Below, piece after piece: positions 35,619-47,419 of a stretch of DNA of 64,000 bases. This stretch comes from Acetohalobium arabaticum DSM 5501. GTDB lineage: Bacteria > Bacillota > Halanaerobiia > Halobacteroidales > Acetohalobiaceae. Each line of letters opens with the position of its first letter. Positions within the stretch are counted from its first letter, which is position 1. Position numbers and translations under genes: made by a program. The notes below the pieces were generated by a model. The model was given only the letters and a program-made list of their open reading frames with translations, made no database searches and was not told the DNA's origin. The stretch spans positions 310,001 to 374,000 of the forward strand of contig NC_014378.1 of the NCBI RefSeq assembly GCF_000144695.1, in the 5' to 3' direction.

Positions 35619-37010
35619 ATGAAATTAACTCCTGAAATATCTTTAGAGCAGAAGCAAGAGCTGATCATGACTCCTAAGCTGCAGCAGGCTATTGAATTAT
35701 TACAGCTATCCAAACTGGAATTGAACCAGCGTTTAGAACAGGAGATGTTGGAGAATCCTGTTTTAGAAAGGGCAGAGGAAGAAGGTGAAGAGGTAGAAGA
35801 AGATCTGACAGATGAATTTGAAGATGTAGATTGGGAGGATTATTTTGTAGACTCCAGTTCGAATTATAAAGTTAATAATTATGATCAAGATGAAGATGAG
35901 TATAACTACGAAAATTTTGTTTCAGCTTCGCTTACGCTTGAAGAACATTTACTCCATCAACTACATTTATTACAGCTAAGCTCTCAACAGATAAAGATTG
36001 GAGAATATATTATCGGTTCCCTTGATAATAATGGCTTTTTAGATACTTCTATAACTCAATTAAGTAAGGAATTAAAAGTAGAGGAGAGTGGGGTAGAAGA
36101 GGTTTTAGCTAAGATCCAACAGTTTGACCCAACCGGAGTGGCAGCTAAGGACTTACAGGATTCTCTTTTAATTCAGATTGATAATTTGGTATTAGAGGCT
36201 GAGAAGAAGGAATTAATGAATAAAATTGTAACTGATCACTTTGAATTAGTAAGTAAAAATCAGCTTCGGAAATTATCTAAAGAGTTGAGTATTGGTCTTG
36301 AAAAGATTCAGCAGCTAGTTGATTTAATAAAGATGCTGCATCCGAATCCGGCTAATCTATATACTAAAGAGGTAGATACTAAATATATTGAACCGGATTT
36401 AATAGTTGAAAAGATTAATGGTAGATATGTAGTAACTATGGAACAGGATTCTACTCCTCGGCTTAGAATTAATGCTTACTATCAAAAGTTATTAAAGAAG
36501 TTTAAATCGGATGCTAAGGCTAAAGAATATCTTCAGGAAAAGATTAACTCTGCTCTCTGGTTAATTAAAAGTATTGAGCAGCGAAGAATGACAATTTATC
36601 GCATTGCTGAAGTAATTGTTGATCTTCAGCAGGAGTTTTTAGAACGAGGTCTGAAGTATCTGCGTCCGATGACAATGCAGGATGTAGCTGAAGAGATTGA
36701 TATGCATGAATCAACTGTCAGCCGGGCTACTACCAGCAAATATATACAGACTCCTCGCGGCTTATTTGAATTGAAATTCTTCTTTTCACCAGGACTTGAA
36801 ACTAAGACTGGAGAGGTATTTTCAGCAATCAGTATTAAGAAAATGATCAAGGATATATTAGCTAAAGAGGATAAAAAGAAGCCTTTGAGTGATCAAAAGA
36901 TAGCTGATAAGCTAGAGGAGAGGGGAGTTGAAGTATCACGCCGGACAGTTTCTAAGTATAGAAATGAATTAGAAATTCCCTCTTCTACTCAGCGGAGAAG
37001 ATATAGTTAA
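35619..37010 (+). CDS. rpoN: RNA polymerase sigma-54 factor
   Basis: The 463-aa protein has the Gln/Leu-rich region I (LEQKQELIMTPKLQQAIELL), an acidic region II (about 50-85), the core-binding domain, a helix-turn-helix (TMQDVAEEIDMHESTVSRAT) and the RpoN box VSRRTVSKYRNEL near the C-terminus. Sigma-54 needs an AAA+ activator; none is in the window, and I found no clear -24/-12 promoter here. ATG 35619 is favoured by the SD AAGAGGGTGA. It follows whiA by 18 bases. Repeat copy 4 starts eight bases after the stop. Confidence 0.95.
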   Translation: MKLTPEISLEQKQELIMTPKLQQAIELLQLSKLELNQRLEQEMLENPVLERAEEEGEEVEEDLTDEFEDVDWEDYFVDSSSNYKVNNYDQDEDEYNYENFVSASLTLEEHLLHQLHLLQLSSQQIKIGEYIIGSLDNNGFLDTSITQLSKELKVEESGVEEVLAKIQQFDPTGVAAKDLQDSLLIQIDNLVLEAEKKELMNKIVTDHFELVSKNQLRKLSKELSIGLEKIQQLVDLIKMLHPNPANLYTKEVDTKYIEPDLIVEKINGRYVVTMEQDSTPRLRINAYYQKLLKKFKSDAKAKEYLQEKINSALWLIKSIEQRRMTIYRIAEVIVDLQQEFLERGLKYLRPMTMQDVAEEIDMHESTVSRATTSKYIQTPRGLFELKFFFSPGLETKTGEVFSAISIKKMIKDILAKEDKKKPLSDQKIADKLEERGVEVSRRTVSKYRNELEIPSSTQRRRYS

Positions 37011-37018
37011 AGAGATCA

Positions 37019-37250
37019 ATTGATATATTGTTACAGTTTAGAGTTGATATCTTGCAAATGCTCCAAAAATCAGCCCTAATCAATTAGCAATAAATTAACT
37101 TTATAGCTACGATTTAAAGATTTTACTTTATATGATATTTACCTCTTCTTTTGGGGCTGCTTTAAAGTCGCTTTTTGCAAGATATCAACTAATTGTGCAA
37201 AATTATCGGAGGTGGCGTAAAACCATATTAATGAAATTTTCGTTAAATTG
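37019..37250 (+). mobile_element. Intergenic repeat, copy 4 (module A, 3' truncated)
   Basis: The left end ATTGATATATTGTTACAG and the AGTTGATATCTTGCAA / TTGCAAGATATCAACT inverted repeat are present. Similarity fades about 37250, after the conserved GCAAAATTAT stretch. Module B and the right terminus are missing. It lies right behind rpoN. The right boundary is approximate. Confidence 0.65.
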
Positions 37251-37279
37251 TTTTGGACTTTTGCAGGAGTTTTGATAGA

Positions 37280-37362
37280 CTTCAAGAATAATTTTAATAA
37301 ATATAATTCTATTTTTATTTTGTCGTCATCGGGACAGTTTTGATGCATCGGGAACATTTAAG
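37280..37362 (+). promoter_or_regulatory. Candidate promoter and CggR operator of the glycolytic operon
   Basis: A TATAAT at 37302-37307 (weak TTCAAG -35, 15-base spacer) is followed about 23 bases later by a direct repeat, CATCGGGACAGTTT and CATCGGGAACATTT. The CGGGA cores at 37330 and 37349 are 19 bases apart. Bacillus CggR binds CGGGAC direct repeats placed just after the transcription start and blocks RNA polymerase. Here the period is 19 and the second core is CGGGAA, so it is a candidate only. The remaining 185 bases to the cggR start are AT-rich with nothing else I can name. Confidence 0.45.
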
Positions 37363-37547
37363 TCCCTACATAGAGTTTAAATTATTAGATAAAGATTAGA
37401 TTTAAATTAACAGATTTCTATATAGAAAGACTCCAATTAATATTATACTTATTAATTTCTGGATTACAAATATTATGTTAAAAATTGTTATGAGATTCTT
37501 TTATAATATTCAATTAATTATTAAAGATTAATAATAGGAGAAAAAAC

Positions 37548-38576
37548 ATGAAAGAATTGATTAGATTACAGCAAAAGATTGCTCCTGGATTAATAAAAGT
37601 AGTGGAAAGACGATATAATATATTGCGAACTATCTTTTATAGCCAACCGATAGGTAGAAGGCGGCTGGCAGAAAAGATAGGTGTCAGCGAACGAAAGGTT
37701 AGAAATGACCTTGATTTCTTAAAAGAACGCTATCTTGTCAATTCTACAAGTGCTGGAACTAAAATAACCGAGACTGGCAAGGAATTATTCTATCAATTAG
37801 ATAATTATATTAGGGTTTTACGCGGATTGGATAATTTAGAATCAAAGCTAAAACATGAACTCGGATTGAAAGAAGTCTATATTGTGCCAGGCAGCGAAGA
37901 TGAAGCTAAAGCACAGCAGGAACTAGGTAGAAGAGCAGCCAGATTACTTAAAGAAAAGCTAGAGAACAATGATGTTCTGGCTGTAAATGGCGGTACTACC
38001 TTAGCTGCTGTAGCGGATTTTATGCTTGCCAACAATGGGGCAACAGATATTACTGTAGTACCAGCACGCGGCGGTTTGGGAGAAGAAGTAGAAATTCAGG
38101 CTAATACAATAGCAGCTCAGATAGCCAATAAGCTGGGGGGGAGATATAGGCTTTTACATCTTCCGGATAATCTTGACCAGACAGTGGTTAATACTTTAAT
38201 TCAAAAACCACAGATTAAAGAAGTATTAAATCTGGCTAAAGAAGCGGATATTCTAATCCATGGAATAGGGACTGCTGAAGTTATGGCCCGTCGCCGTCAG
38301 GTTGATTCCTTAGAACTTGAAAAGATTTTAGAGGCTGGAGCTGTAGGAGAAGCCTTTGGCTATTACTTCAATCAAACAGGTGAAATAGTCTATTCTACAA
38401 CTAGCCTGGGGGTTCAACTGGAAGACTTAAAGAAGAAAGTTGGAAAGACTATTGCTGTAGCGGGAGGAAAAAAGAAGGCCGGAGCAATCATTTCAGTAGT
38501 TTCTGATGAATACCAGGATATGTTAATTACAGATAGAGAAGCAGCAGAAGAGATATTGGATCTTTTGAGGGGGTGA
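37548..38576 (+). CDS. cggR: Central glycolytic genes regulator CggR (SorC family)
   Basis: The 342-aa repressor has an N-terminal winged helix (GRRRLAEKIGVSERKVRNDL, about 37-56) and a C-terminal SorC sugar-phosphate-binding domain (NGGTTLAAVADFML, ILIHGIGTAEVMARRR, VAGGKKKAGAI). In Bacillus, fructose-1,6-bisphosphate releases CggR from its operator and opens the gap operon. The position directly before gap-pgk-tpiA-gpmI-eno supports the same role. SD AATAGGAG. A candidate operator lies about 200 bases upstream. Confidence 0.93.
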   Translation: MKELIRLQQKIAPGLIKVVERRYNILRTIFYSQPIGRRRLAEKIGVSERKVRNDLDFLKERYLVNSTSAGTKITETGKELFYQLDNYIRVLRGLDNLESKLKHELGLKEVYIVPGSEDEAKAQQELGRRAARLLKEKLENNDVLAVNGGTTLAAVADFMLANNGATDITVVPARGGLGEEVEIQANTIAAQIANKLGGRYRLLHLPDNLDQTVVNTLIQKPQIKEVLNLAKEADILIHGIGTAEVMARRRQVDSLELEKILEAGAVGEAFGYYFNQTGEIVYSTTSLGVQLEDLKKKVGKTIAVAGGKKKAGAIISVVSDEYQDMLITDREAAEEILDLLRG

Positions 38577-38651
38577 TGGAAGCATACTGGCTCTGAAAAG
38601 ATTTGGTCTGATTTATAATTAGGAAAATCAAATTTTAAAGGAGGAGTTATT

Positions 38652-39650
38652 ATGACAAAAAAGATTGCAATTAATGGATTTGGAAGAATTGGGCGGAATA
38701 TATTCAGAATTATTCAACAGAGAGAAGATGTGGACTTGGAGATAGTAGCCATTAATGATTTAACTGATGCTGATAATCTGGCTTATCTACTTAAGTATGA
38801 TTCTGTTCACGGTAGATATGATGGAGAAGTAGAAGTCGGCGAGAATGGTATCAAAGTTGACGGTAAAGATTATGAGGTTACTTCTGAATCTGATCCGGCT
38901 AATTTAGACTGGTCTGGTAAGGATATCGATATTGTTATTGAAGCTACTGGTGTTTTTCGCCGGCGAGAACAGCTCGAAAAGCATCTAAAGGCGGGGGCTG
39001 ATAAGGTTGTATTGACTGTTCCGGCTAAAGATAAGATTGACAGCACTATTGTCTTAGGAGTTAATGATGATGATTTAGATGAGTCTGACCAGATTGTTTC
39101 CAATGCTTCCTGTACTACTAACTGCTTAGCTCCTATGGCTAAGGTGTTAAATGATGAATTTGGAATTGAAAAAGGGTTAATTACTACTGTTCACGGTTAT
39201 ACAGCTAGTCAATCAATCTTGGATGCACCAGCTAAGAAGACCCGTCGAGGTAGAACAGCTGCTGAAAATATTATTCCTACAACTACTGGTGCTGCTATTG
39301 CTACTACTAAGGTGCTGCCGGAACTAGAAGGTAAAATTAATGGTATGGCTATGCGAGTACCGGTGCCGGATGGTTCTGTAGTTGATGGAGTATTTGATTT
39401 AGAAACAGATGTAACAGTTAAAGAAGTAAATGAAGCCTTTAAGAAAGCAGCTGAAGGAGAAATGGAAGGAATTTTAGGTTATACAGAAGATGAGCTAGTT
39501 TCTCGTGATATTATTGGTTCTCCTTATTCTTCTTTAATTGATGCCCAGTCAACTATGATGATTGCTAATAATCAGATCAAGGTTCTTTCTTGGTATGATA
39601 ATGAATGGGGCTATTCTAATCGAGTAATAGAGTTAGCGGATAGATTATAA
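38652..39650 (+). CDS. gap: Glyceraldehyde-3-phosphate dehydrogenase
   Basis: The 332-aa enzyme has the NAD fold GFGRIGRNIFR, Asp36 in AINDLTD (favouring NAD over NADP) and the catalytic Cys154 in SNASCTTNCLAP, followed by TTVHGYT with the catalytic His region and WYDNEWGYSNRV near the end. It oxidises glyceraldehyde-3-phosphate in glycolysis. SD AAAGGAGGAG. First enzyme gene after cggR. Confidence 0.97.
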   Translation: MTKKIAINGFGRIGRNIFRIIQQREDVDLEIVAINDLTDADNLAYLLKYDSVHGRYDGEVEVGENGIKVDGKDYEVTSESDPANLDWSGKDIDIVIEATGVFRRREQLEKHLKAGADKVVLTVPAKDKIDSTIVLGVNDDDLDESDQIVSNASCTTNCLAPMAKVLNDEFGIEKGLITTVHGYTASQSILDAPAKKTRRGRTAAENIIPTTTGAAIATTKVLPELEGKINGMAMRVPVPDGSVVDGVFDLETDVTVKEVNEAFKKAAEGEMEGILGYTEDELVSRDIIGSPYSSLIDAQSTMMIANNQIKVLSWYDNEWGYSNRVIELADRL

Positions 39651-39726
39651 ATTATTATAGTATGCCGCAGATGAGAATAAACAATTCTCTTCTGCGGTTA
39701 TCTCTAATCTGGAGGTGCAGTTATAG

Positions 39727-40911
39727 ATGGAAAAGAAAACACTTAAGGATGTAGATGTTGAAGATAAACAGGTATTGGTACGCGTGGACTTTAATGTACC
39801 GATGGAAAACGGAGAAGTAACTGATGATAATCGTATTAGAGCTGCTTTACCAACTATTGAATATTTAATGGAGGCTGAAGCAAAAGTAATTTTGATGGCC
39901 CATTTAGGACGGCCTGGTGGTGAGGTTAAAGAAGAATTGAGACTGGATCCAGTAGCCAAAGAATTGGCTAATCTATTGAATGAAGAAGTAGTTAAAGTGG
40001 ATGAAACTGTAGGGCAAGAAGCTAAGAAAGCGGTATCTCAGTTGGAATCTGGGGAAGCATTATTGCTGGAGAATACCCGTTTCAATCCAGGTGAAAAGAA
40101 GAATGATTCTGAATTTGCTCAAAAACTGTCCGAATTAGCTGATGTTTATGTCAATGATGCTTTTGGAGCAACCCATAGAGCCCATGCTTCAACTGCGGGA
40201 GTAGCAGAGTATGTGGAAGAAGCAGTGCCTGGTTTTCTGATTCAGAATGAAATTAAGACTATGAAGGGAGCCATCGATAATCCTGAACGCCCCTTTGTAG
40301 CAATTATTGGTGGAGCAAAAGTTTCTGATAAGATTGAAGTTATTAAATCTTTATTGGATAAGGTGGATTCTCTCTTAATCGGTGGCGGCATGGCCAATAC
40401 TTTTATTGCTGCCCAGGATTATGAAATAGGTGATTCTTTAGTCGAAGAGGATAAGATTGATTTAGCTAAAGAGTTACTTGAATTAGCAGAGGAGAAAGGA
40501 GTTAATCTAGTACTACCAGAGGATGTAGTAATTGCTGATGATTTTGCAGCTGATGCTGAACATAAAGCAGTTGGTATAGATGAAATTGAAGCCGGGTGGC
40601 AGGCTTTAGATATCGGCCCTGAAACAGTAGATGAATTTTCTCAGATAGTGAAGCAGGCTAAAACAATAGTCTGGAATGGACCGATGGGAGTTTTTGAAAT
40701 GGATGCGTTTGCTAAAGGGACCAACCAATTGGCTGAGGTCTTAGCTAAGCTGGAGGCTACTACAATCATTGGCGGCGGCGATTCAGCTGCAGCAGTAAGA
40801 AAGGCTGGATTAGATAAAGAAATGACCCATATTTCTACTGGCGGAGGTGCTTCTTTACAGTTATGGCAGGGCAAGCCTCTACCGGCAGTAGAAGTCTTAG
40901 ATAACAAATAA
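39727..40911 (+). CDS. pgk: Phosphoglycerate kinase
   Basis: The 394-aa enzyme transfers phosphate from 1,3-bisphosphoglycerate to ADP. It has the substrate site [21 protein letters not shown], the hinge region and the nucleotide motif WNGPMGVFE, plus [10 protein letters not shown] and STGGGASL at the end. Length is normal. It follows gap by 76 bases with SD TGGAGGTG. Confidence 0.97.
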   Translation: MEKKTLKDVDVEDKQVLVRVDFNVPMENGEVTDDNRIRAALPTIEYLMEAEAKVILMAHLGRPGGEVKEELRLDPVAKELANLLNEEVVKVDETVGQEAKKAVSQLESGEALLLENTRFNPGEKKNDSEFAQKLSELADVYVNDAFGATHRAHASTAGVAEYVEEAVPGFLIQNEIKTMKGAIDNPERPFVAIIGGAKVSDKIEVIKSLLDKVDSLLIGGGMANTFIAAQDYEIGDSLVEEDKIDLAKELLELAEEKGVNLVLPEDVVIADDFAADAEHKAVGIDEIEAGWQALDIGPETVDEFSQIVKQAKTIVWNGPMGVFEMDAFAKGTNQLAEVLAKLEATTIIGGGDSAAAVRKAGLDKEMTHISTGGGASLQLWQGKPLPAVEVLDNK

Positions 40912-40938
40912 TAAATTTAATAGGAGGGGAGTCTAATT

Positions 40939-41688
40939 ATGCGGCAACCATTTATTGCTGGTAACTGGAAGATGCATAAGACTAATCAAGAAGCAGTGGA
41001 AATGGTGGAAGAATTAGTAGACTTAGTTGGAGATATAGGCGATGTAGATATTGCTATCTGTGCACCTGCTACTGCTTTGGCACCGCTTAGTGAAGTGACG
41101 GCTGGAACTAATATTGCGTTGGGTGCTGAAGATATGCACTGGGAAGAAGAAGGAGCCTATACCGGTGAAATCTCACCATTAATGCTTAAAGATGTCGGTT
41201 GTGAATATGTAATTTTAGGCCACTCAGAACGGAGAGATTACTTCGGCGAAACTGATGAAGATGTCAATAAGAAGGTGCAGACTGCTTTAAAACACAGCCT
41301 AAAGCCGATTATTTGTGTAGGTGAATCTCTAGCCCAGAGAGAAGCTGAAGGGACTAAGGATGTAGTTAAAAATCAGGTTTTAGCTGCTTTAGATGGAGTA
41401 AACATAGATGATCTAAAAGTAATTACGATTGCTTATGAACCGCTGTGGGCGATTGGGACTGGTAAATCAGCTAGTACAAAAGAAGCTAATGAGGTGATTA
41501 AATATATTAGAAATGTGCTGCGTAATGAATTTGGTAAAGTAGCTGATAGCATGCGGATTCAATACGGCGGCAGTGTAAAGCCGCATAATATTTCTGAATT
41601 TATGGCTACTTCAGATATTGATGGTGCTTTGGTAGGAAGTGCCAGTCTTGAGGCCCAATCTTTTGCAGATATAGTCAAGTTTGAGTAA
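40939..41688 (+). CDS. tpiA: Triosephosphate isomerase
   Basis: The 249-aa TIM barrel interconverts dihydroxyacetone phosphate and glyceraldehyde-3-phosphate. It has GNWKMHK, the catalytic His in LGHSERRDYFGE, the catalytic Glu in YEPLWAIGTGKSAS with its flexible loop, and the phosphate-binding YGGSVKPHN and DGALVGSASL. SD AGGAGGGG. It sits 27 bases after pgk in the glycolytic operon. Confidence 0.97.
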   Translation: MRQPFIAGNWKMHKTNQEAVEMVEELVDLVGDIGDVDIAICAPATALAPLSEVTAGTNIALGAEDMHWEEEGAYTGEISPLMLKDVGCEYVILGHSERRDYFGETDEDVNKKVQTALKHSLKPIICVGESLAQREAEGTKDVVKNQVLAALDGVNIDDLKVITIAYEPLWAIGTGKSASTKEANEVIKYIRNVLRNEFGKVADSMRIQYGGSVKPHNISEFMATSDIDGALVGSASLEAQSFADIVKFE

Positions 41689-41705
41689 TCAAGGAGGTAA
41701 TCTAG

Positions 41706-44551
<2,846 letters not shown>

Positions 44552-44555
44552 TAGG

Positions 44556-44597
44556 ACAAAGGTGACAAGTAGAATTAATTCTACTTGTCACCTTTGT
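44556..44597. repeat. Perfect 42-bp palindrome between eno and secG
   Basis: Two 21-base arms with no loop are exact inverted complements (first arm starts ACAAAGGTGACAAGTAG; the centre is GAATTAATTC). It begins four bases after the eno stop. There is no T run after it, so it is not a standard terminator. As RNA it would form a long hairpin that could protect the glycolytic mRNA 3' end. As DNA it could be a protein-binding site. Confidence 0.7.
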
Positions 44598-44699
44598 AGA
44601 TAATGCCTGGGATTTATTTTGGAATTTTTGTTGTTTTTTTTATGGGATTATGTTAAAATTGATAATGGTAATTTAATTGAGAAAAAGGAGGTAAAAAAT

Positions 44700-44918
44700 G
44701 TGTTTGTACTTAAGGTTATTCATCTTATAATTTCACTGGCCTTAATTGCAGGAGTCTTACTCCAGTCAGGAAAGAGTGCTGGACTTTCAGGAGCAATTGA
44801 CGGTGGTGCATCTTCATTTTTTGATCAAGGACGACAAGCAGAGGAAAAGATAAAGAAGTTAACTACTGTAGCAGCTATTTTATTTATGATTTCATCTTTA
44901 GTATTAGCAGCTTTATAA
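44700..44918 (+). CDS. secG: Preprotein translocase subunit SecG
   Basis: The 72-aa protein has two membrane helices (about 2-22 and 51-71). The linker between them contains the SecG motif LLQSGKSAGLSGAIDGG and FFDQGRQAEEK. It is an accessory subunit of the SecYEG channel. I chose GTG 44700 because AAGGAGG lies eight bases upstream; an open frame from 44619 would add 27 unlikely residues. The eno-secG order is usual in Firmicutes. A 10-bp AT-rich hairpin without a T run (44923-44950) follows. Confidence 0.92.
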   Translation: MFVLKVIHLIISLALIAGVLLQSGKSAGLSGAIDGGASSFFDQGRQAEEKIKKLTTVAAILFMISSLVLAAL

Positions 44919-44987
44919 GTCCTTAATAATTCCCAATTAGGAATTATTAAATATAGATAAAATCAAATTTAAAAGGAGGAATATGTT

Positions 44988-46958
44988 GTGGAGACTTATA
45001 TGATACCCCTTGCTGGAGTAATAGCTTTAATTTTTGCCTTCATGCTTCGTACTAAGATAAGTAAGGAAGATATGGGGACAGAGAAGATGGAGGAATTGAC
45101 TAAAGCTATTAATGAAGGGGCAATGGCGTTTTTAAGTACAGAGTATAAGAATCTTTCTATCTTTGTTATTATTGTAGCAATTATCATTAGTATTTTTCTT
45201 AATATCTATACAGCAGTTGCTTTCATTACGGGAGCGATCTTTTCTGCTTTAGCAGGTTATTTTGGAATGCAGATTGCTACTATATCCAATTCACGAACTA
45301 CTAATGCTGCCCGCAGCGGCATGAATAAAGCATTACAGATTTCATTTTCTGGTGGAGCTGTAATGGGTATGTCAGTAGTTGGCTTAGGACTGTTAGGTTT
45401 AGGAGGACTTTACATATTATTTGATGGGAATGTAGAGTATATCAGAGGTTTTGCCTTTGGAGCCAGTTCAATAGCCTTATTTGCTCGTGTCGGTGGTGGA
45501 ATCTATACCAAGGCTGCTGATGTAGGAGCTGACTTAGTAGGGAAAGTAGAAGCTGGAATCCCTGAAGATGACCCTCGTAATCCGGGTGCAATTGCAGATA
45601 ATGTTGGTGATAATGTAGGTGATGTAGCAGGAATGGGAGCTGACTTATTCGAATCCTATGTCGGTTCTATTGTTGCAGCTATGGCGTTAGGTGTTAGCTT
45701 AGCAGATAAAAATCCAGCCATCGGTGTTAACTTTGTTCTGCTACCTATGTTTATTGCTGCGGCTGGAATTGTAGCTGCTATTATTGGAACTAGATTTGTA
45801 AGAGCCAAAGAAGGATCAAATTTAGGAGCTGCTTTAGAACGCGGTACTTTAGTTAGTGCTGGTTTGAATTTGATTTTTGCTTATCTATTAACTAATACTT
45901 TGTTGGGGCAAACTGGTTATTTCTGGGCTATTTTAGCTGGATTAATTGCTGGAGTATTGATTGGCCGAATTACTGAATATTATACTTCGGATCATAAGCC
46001 TCCGGTACAGCATATTGCTGATCAATCTCAGACAGGAGTAGCTACTAATATTATTAGTGGACTGGCTGTTGGAATGAGAAGTACTACTTTACCGATTATT
46101 GTAATTGCTATTACTATTTTTATTGCTTTTAAATTGGGAGGTTTATACGGAATTGCTTTAGCAGCAGTAGGAATGTTATCTACTACTGGTATTACTTTAG
46201 CAGTCGATGCTTATGGACCGATTGCTGATAATGCTGGTGGAATTGCTGAGATGGCTGAGTTAGATCCGAAAGTTAGAGAGATTACTGACCAGTTAGATGC
46301 TGCGGGGAATACTACAGCAGCTATTGGAAAAGGTTTTGCTATCGGTTCAGCAGCTTTAACATCTCTGGCTTTATTCTCTGCTTTTACTGAAGCAGCTGAC
46401 TTACAGAATATTGTTTTAACCAATCCAAATGTAATTATCGGTCTCTTTATTGGAGCTATGCTGCCTTTCTTATTCTCAGCTATTACCATGGAGGCTGTAG
46501 GAACGGCTGCTTTTGAGATGATTGAAGAGATCAGGCGGCAGTTTAAAGAGATTCCAGGGATTATGGAAGGTGAAAATAGACCGGATTATGCCCGTTGTGT
46601 AGATATCAGTACGGCTGCTGCTTTAAGAGAGATGATTCTACCGGGGGCTTTGGCTGTTATTACTCCAATTCTAGTAGGACTCTGGAGTGCTGAAGCTTTA
46701 GGAGGATTGTTAGCTGGAGCCTTATCAGCTGCAGTTTTAATGGCGATCATGATGTCTAATGCTGGTGGAGCCTGGGATAATGCTAAAAAGTATGTAGAAG
46801 CAGGTAACTTTGGTGGTAAAGGAACAGATACTCATGATGCTACAGTTGTTGGTGATACTGTAGGAGATCCATTTAAGGATACTTCGGGACCTTCTCTGAA
46901 TATATTGATTAAGCTGATGACAATTGTTTCGTTGGTTTTTGCGCCGCTTTTTGGATAA
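44988..46958 (+). CDS. hppA: Membrane-bound pyrophosphatase (K+-dependent, H+ or Na+ pump)
   Basis: The 656-aa protein has about 16 membrane helices. It couples pyrophosphate hydrolysis to ion pumping. The substrate site is conserved ([39 protein letters not shown] and the later [13 protein letters not shown]). The segment [10 protein letters not shown] has Ala where K+-independent pumps have Lys, so K+ dependence is expected. H+ versus Na+ transport cannot be decided safely. The GTG start follows AAAAGGAGGA. It lies between secG and rnr, which are neighbours in many Firmicutes, and ends with a strong terminator. Confidence 0.93.
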   Translation: METYMIPLAGVIALIFAFMLRTKISKEDMGTEKMEELTKAINEGAMAFLSTEYKNLSIFVIIVAIIISIFLNIYTAVAFITGAIFSALAGYFGMQIATISNSRTTNAARSGMNKALQISFSGGAVMGMSVVGLGLLGLGGLYILFDGNVEYIRGFAFGASSIALFARVGGGIYTKAADVGADLVGKVEAGIPEDDPRNPGAIADNVGDNVGDVAGMGADLFESYVGSIVAAMALGVSLADKNPAIGVNFVLLPMFIAAAGIVAAIIGTRFVRAKEGSNLGAALERGTLVSAGLNLIFAYLLTNTLLGQTGYFWAILAGLIAGVLIGRITEYYTSDHKPPVQHIADQSQTGVATNIISGLAVGMRSTTLPIIVIAITIFIAFKLGGLYGIALAAVGMLSTTGITLAVDAYGPIADNAGGIAEMAELDPKVREITDQLDAAGNTTAAIGKGFAIGSAALTSLALFSAFTEAADLQNIVLTNPNVIIGLFIGAMLPFLFSAITMEAVGTAAFEMIEEIRRQFKEIPGIMEGENRPDYARCVDISTAAALREMILPGALAVITPILVGLWSAEALGGLLAGALSAAVLMAIMMSNAGGAWDNAKKYVEAGNFGGKGTDTHDATVVGDTVGDPFKDTSGPSLNILIKLMTIVSLVFAPLFG

Positions 46959-46983
46959 TGGAGTAAATTTATATCAGAAATTT

Positions 46984-47026
46984 AAGTCCCTTGGTTGGAT
47001 GATTAATTCAATCAAGGGACTTTTTT
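46984..47026 (+). terminator. Rho-independent terminator after hppA
   Basis: AAGTCCCTTG (46984-46993) pairs with CAAGGGACTT (47013-47022), followed by a T run. Repeat copy 5 begins at the last T. Confidence 0.88.
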
Positions 47027-47306
47027 ATTGATATAATGTTGCAGTTTTACACTTTCATGATATTGACTATTTATAGTACAGGAATTTCATTGATCTGGTT
47101 TTAAACACGTTTCCTCAGATAATTTTGCATAATTAGTTGATATCTTGCAACAAGCGACTTTAAAGTAGCCCCATAAAAGAAAATGATTAATATATAAAGT
47201 AGACTCTTTAAATCGTATCTCTAAGATTAGTTTATTGCTGATTGACTAGGGCTGATTTTCGGAGCGTTTGCAAGATATCAACTCTACACTGCAACATTAT
47301 ATCAAT
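47027..47306 (-). mobile_element. Intergenic repeat, copy 5 (short form, module A only, intact ends)
   Basis: A 280-bp copy in reverse orientation with perfect 19-bp terminal inverted repeats (ATTGATATAATGTTGCAGT and its complement). Internal TTGCAAGATATCAACT / AGTTGATATCTTGCAA arms are kept. Module B is absent: where copies 1-3 carry it, this copy reads ATAGTCAATATCATGAAAG, joining the two flanks of module B. It may be the basic unit into which module B inserts, or a copy that lost it. Confidence 0.78.
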
Positions 47307-47419
47307 TAGAAATAAGTATACATTTATGGAAATAATATGTTCTGCATGAAGGTTAAATAAAATAAGTAGAGAAAAACAAATAATGAAAGTATCATCTATC
47401 AGCTAAAGGAGGAATTAAA

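Noticed and set aside
37139-37320. Possible second integrase remnant because of a TTTTGGACTTTTGC stretch similar to the tRNA-Trp promoter area
   Set aside because: Translation in all frames gives no recombinase motif; the likeness is short and AT-rich.
37139-37357. 72-codon minus-strand frame behind rpoN
   Set aside because: It covers repeat copy 4 and the cggR promoter region; no homology recognised and no ribosome site.
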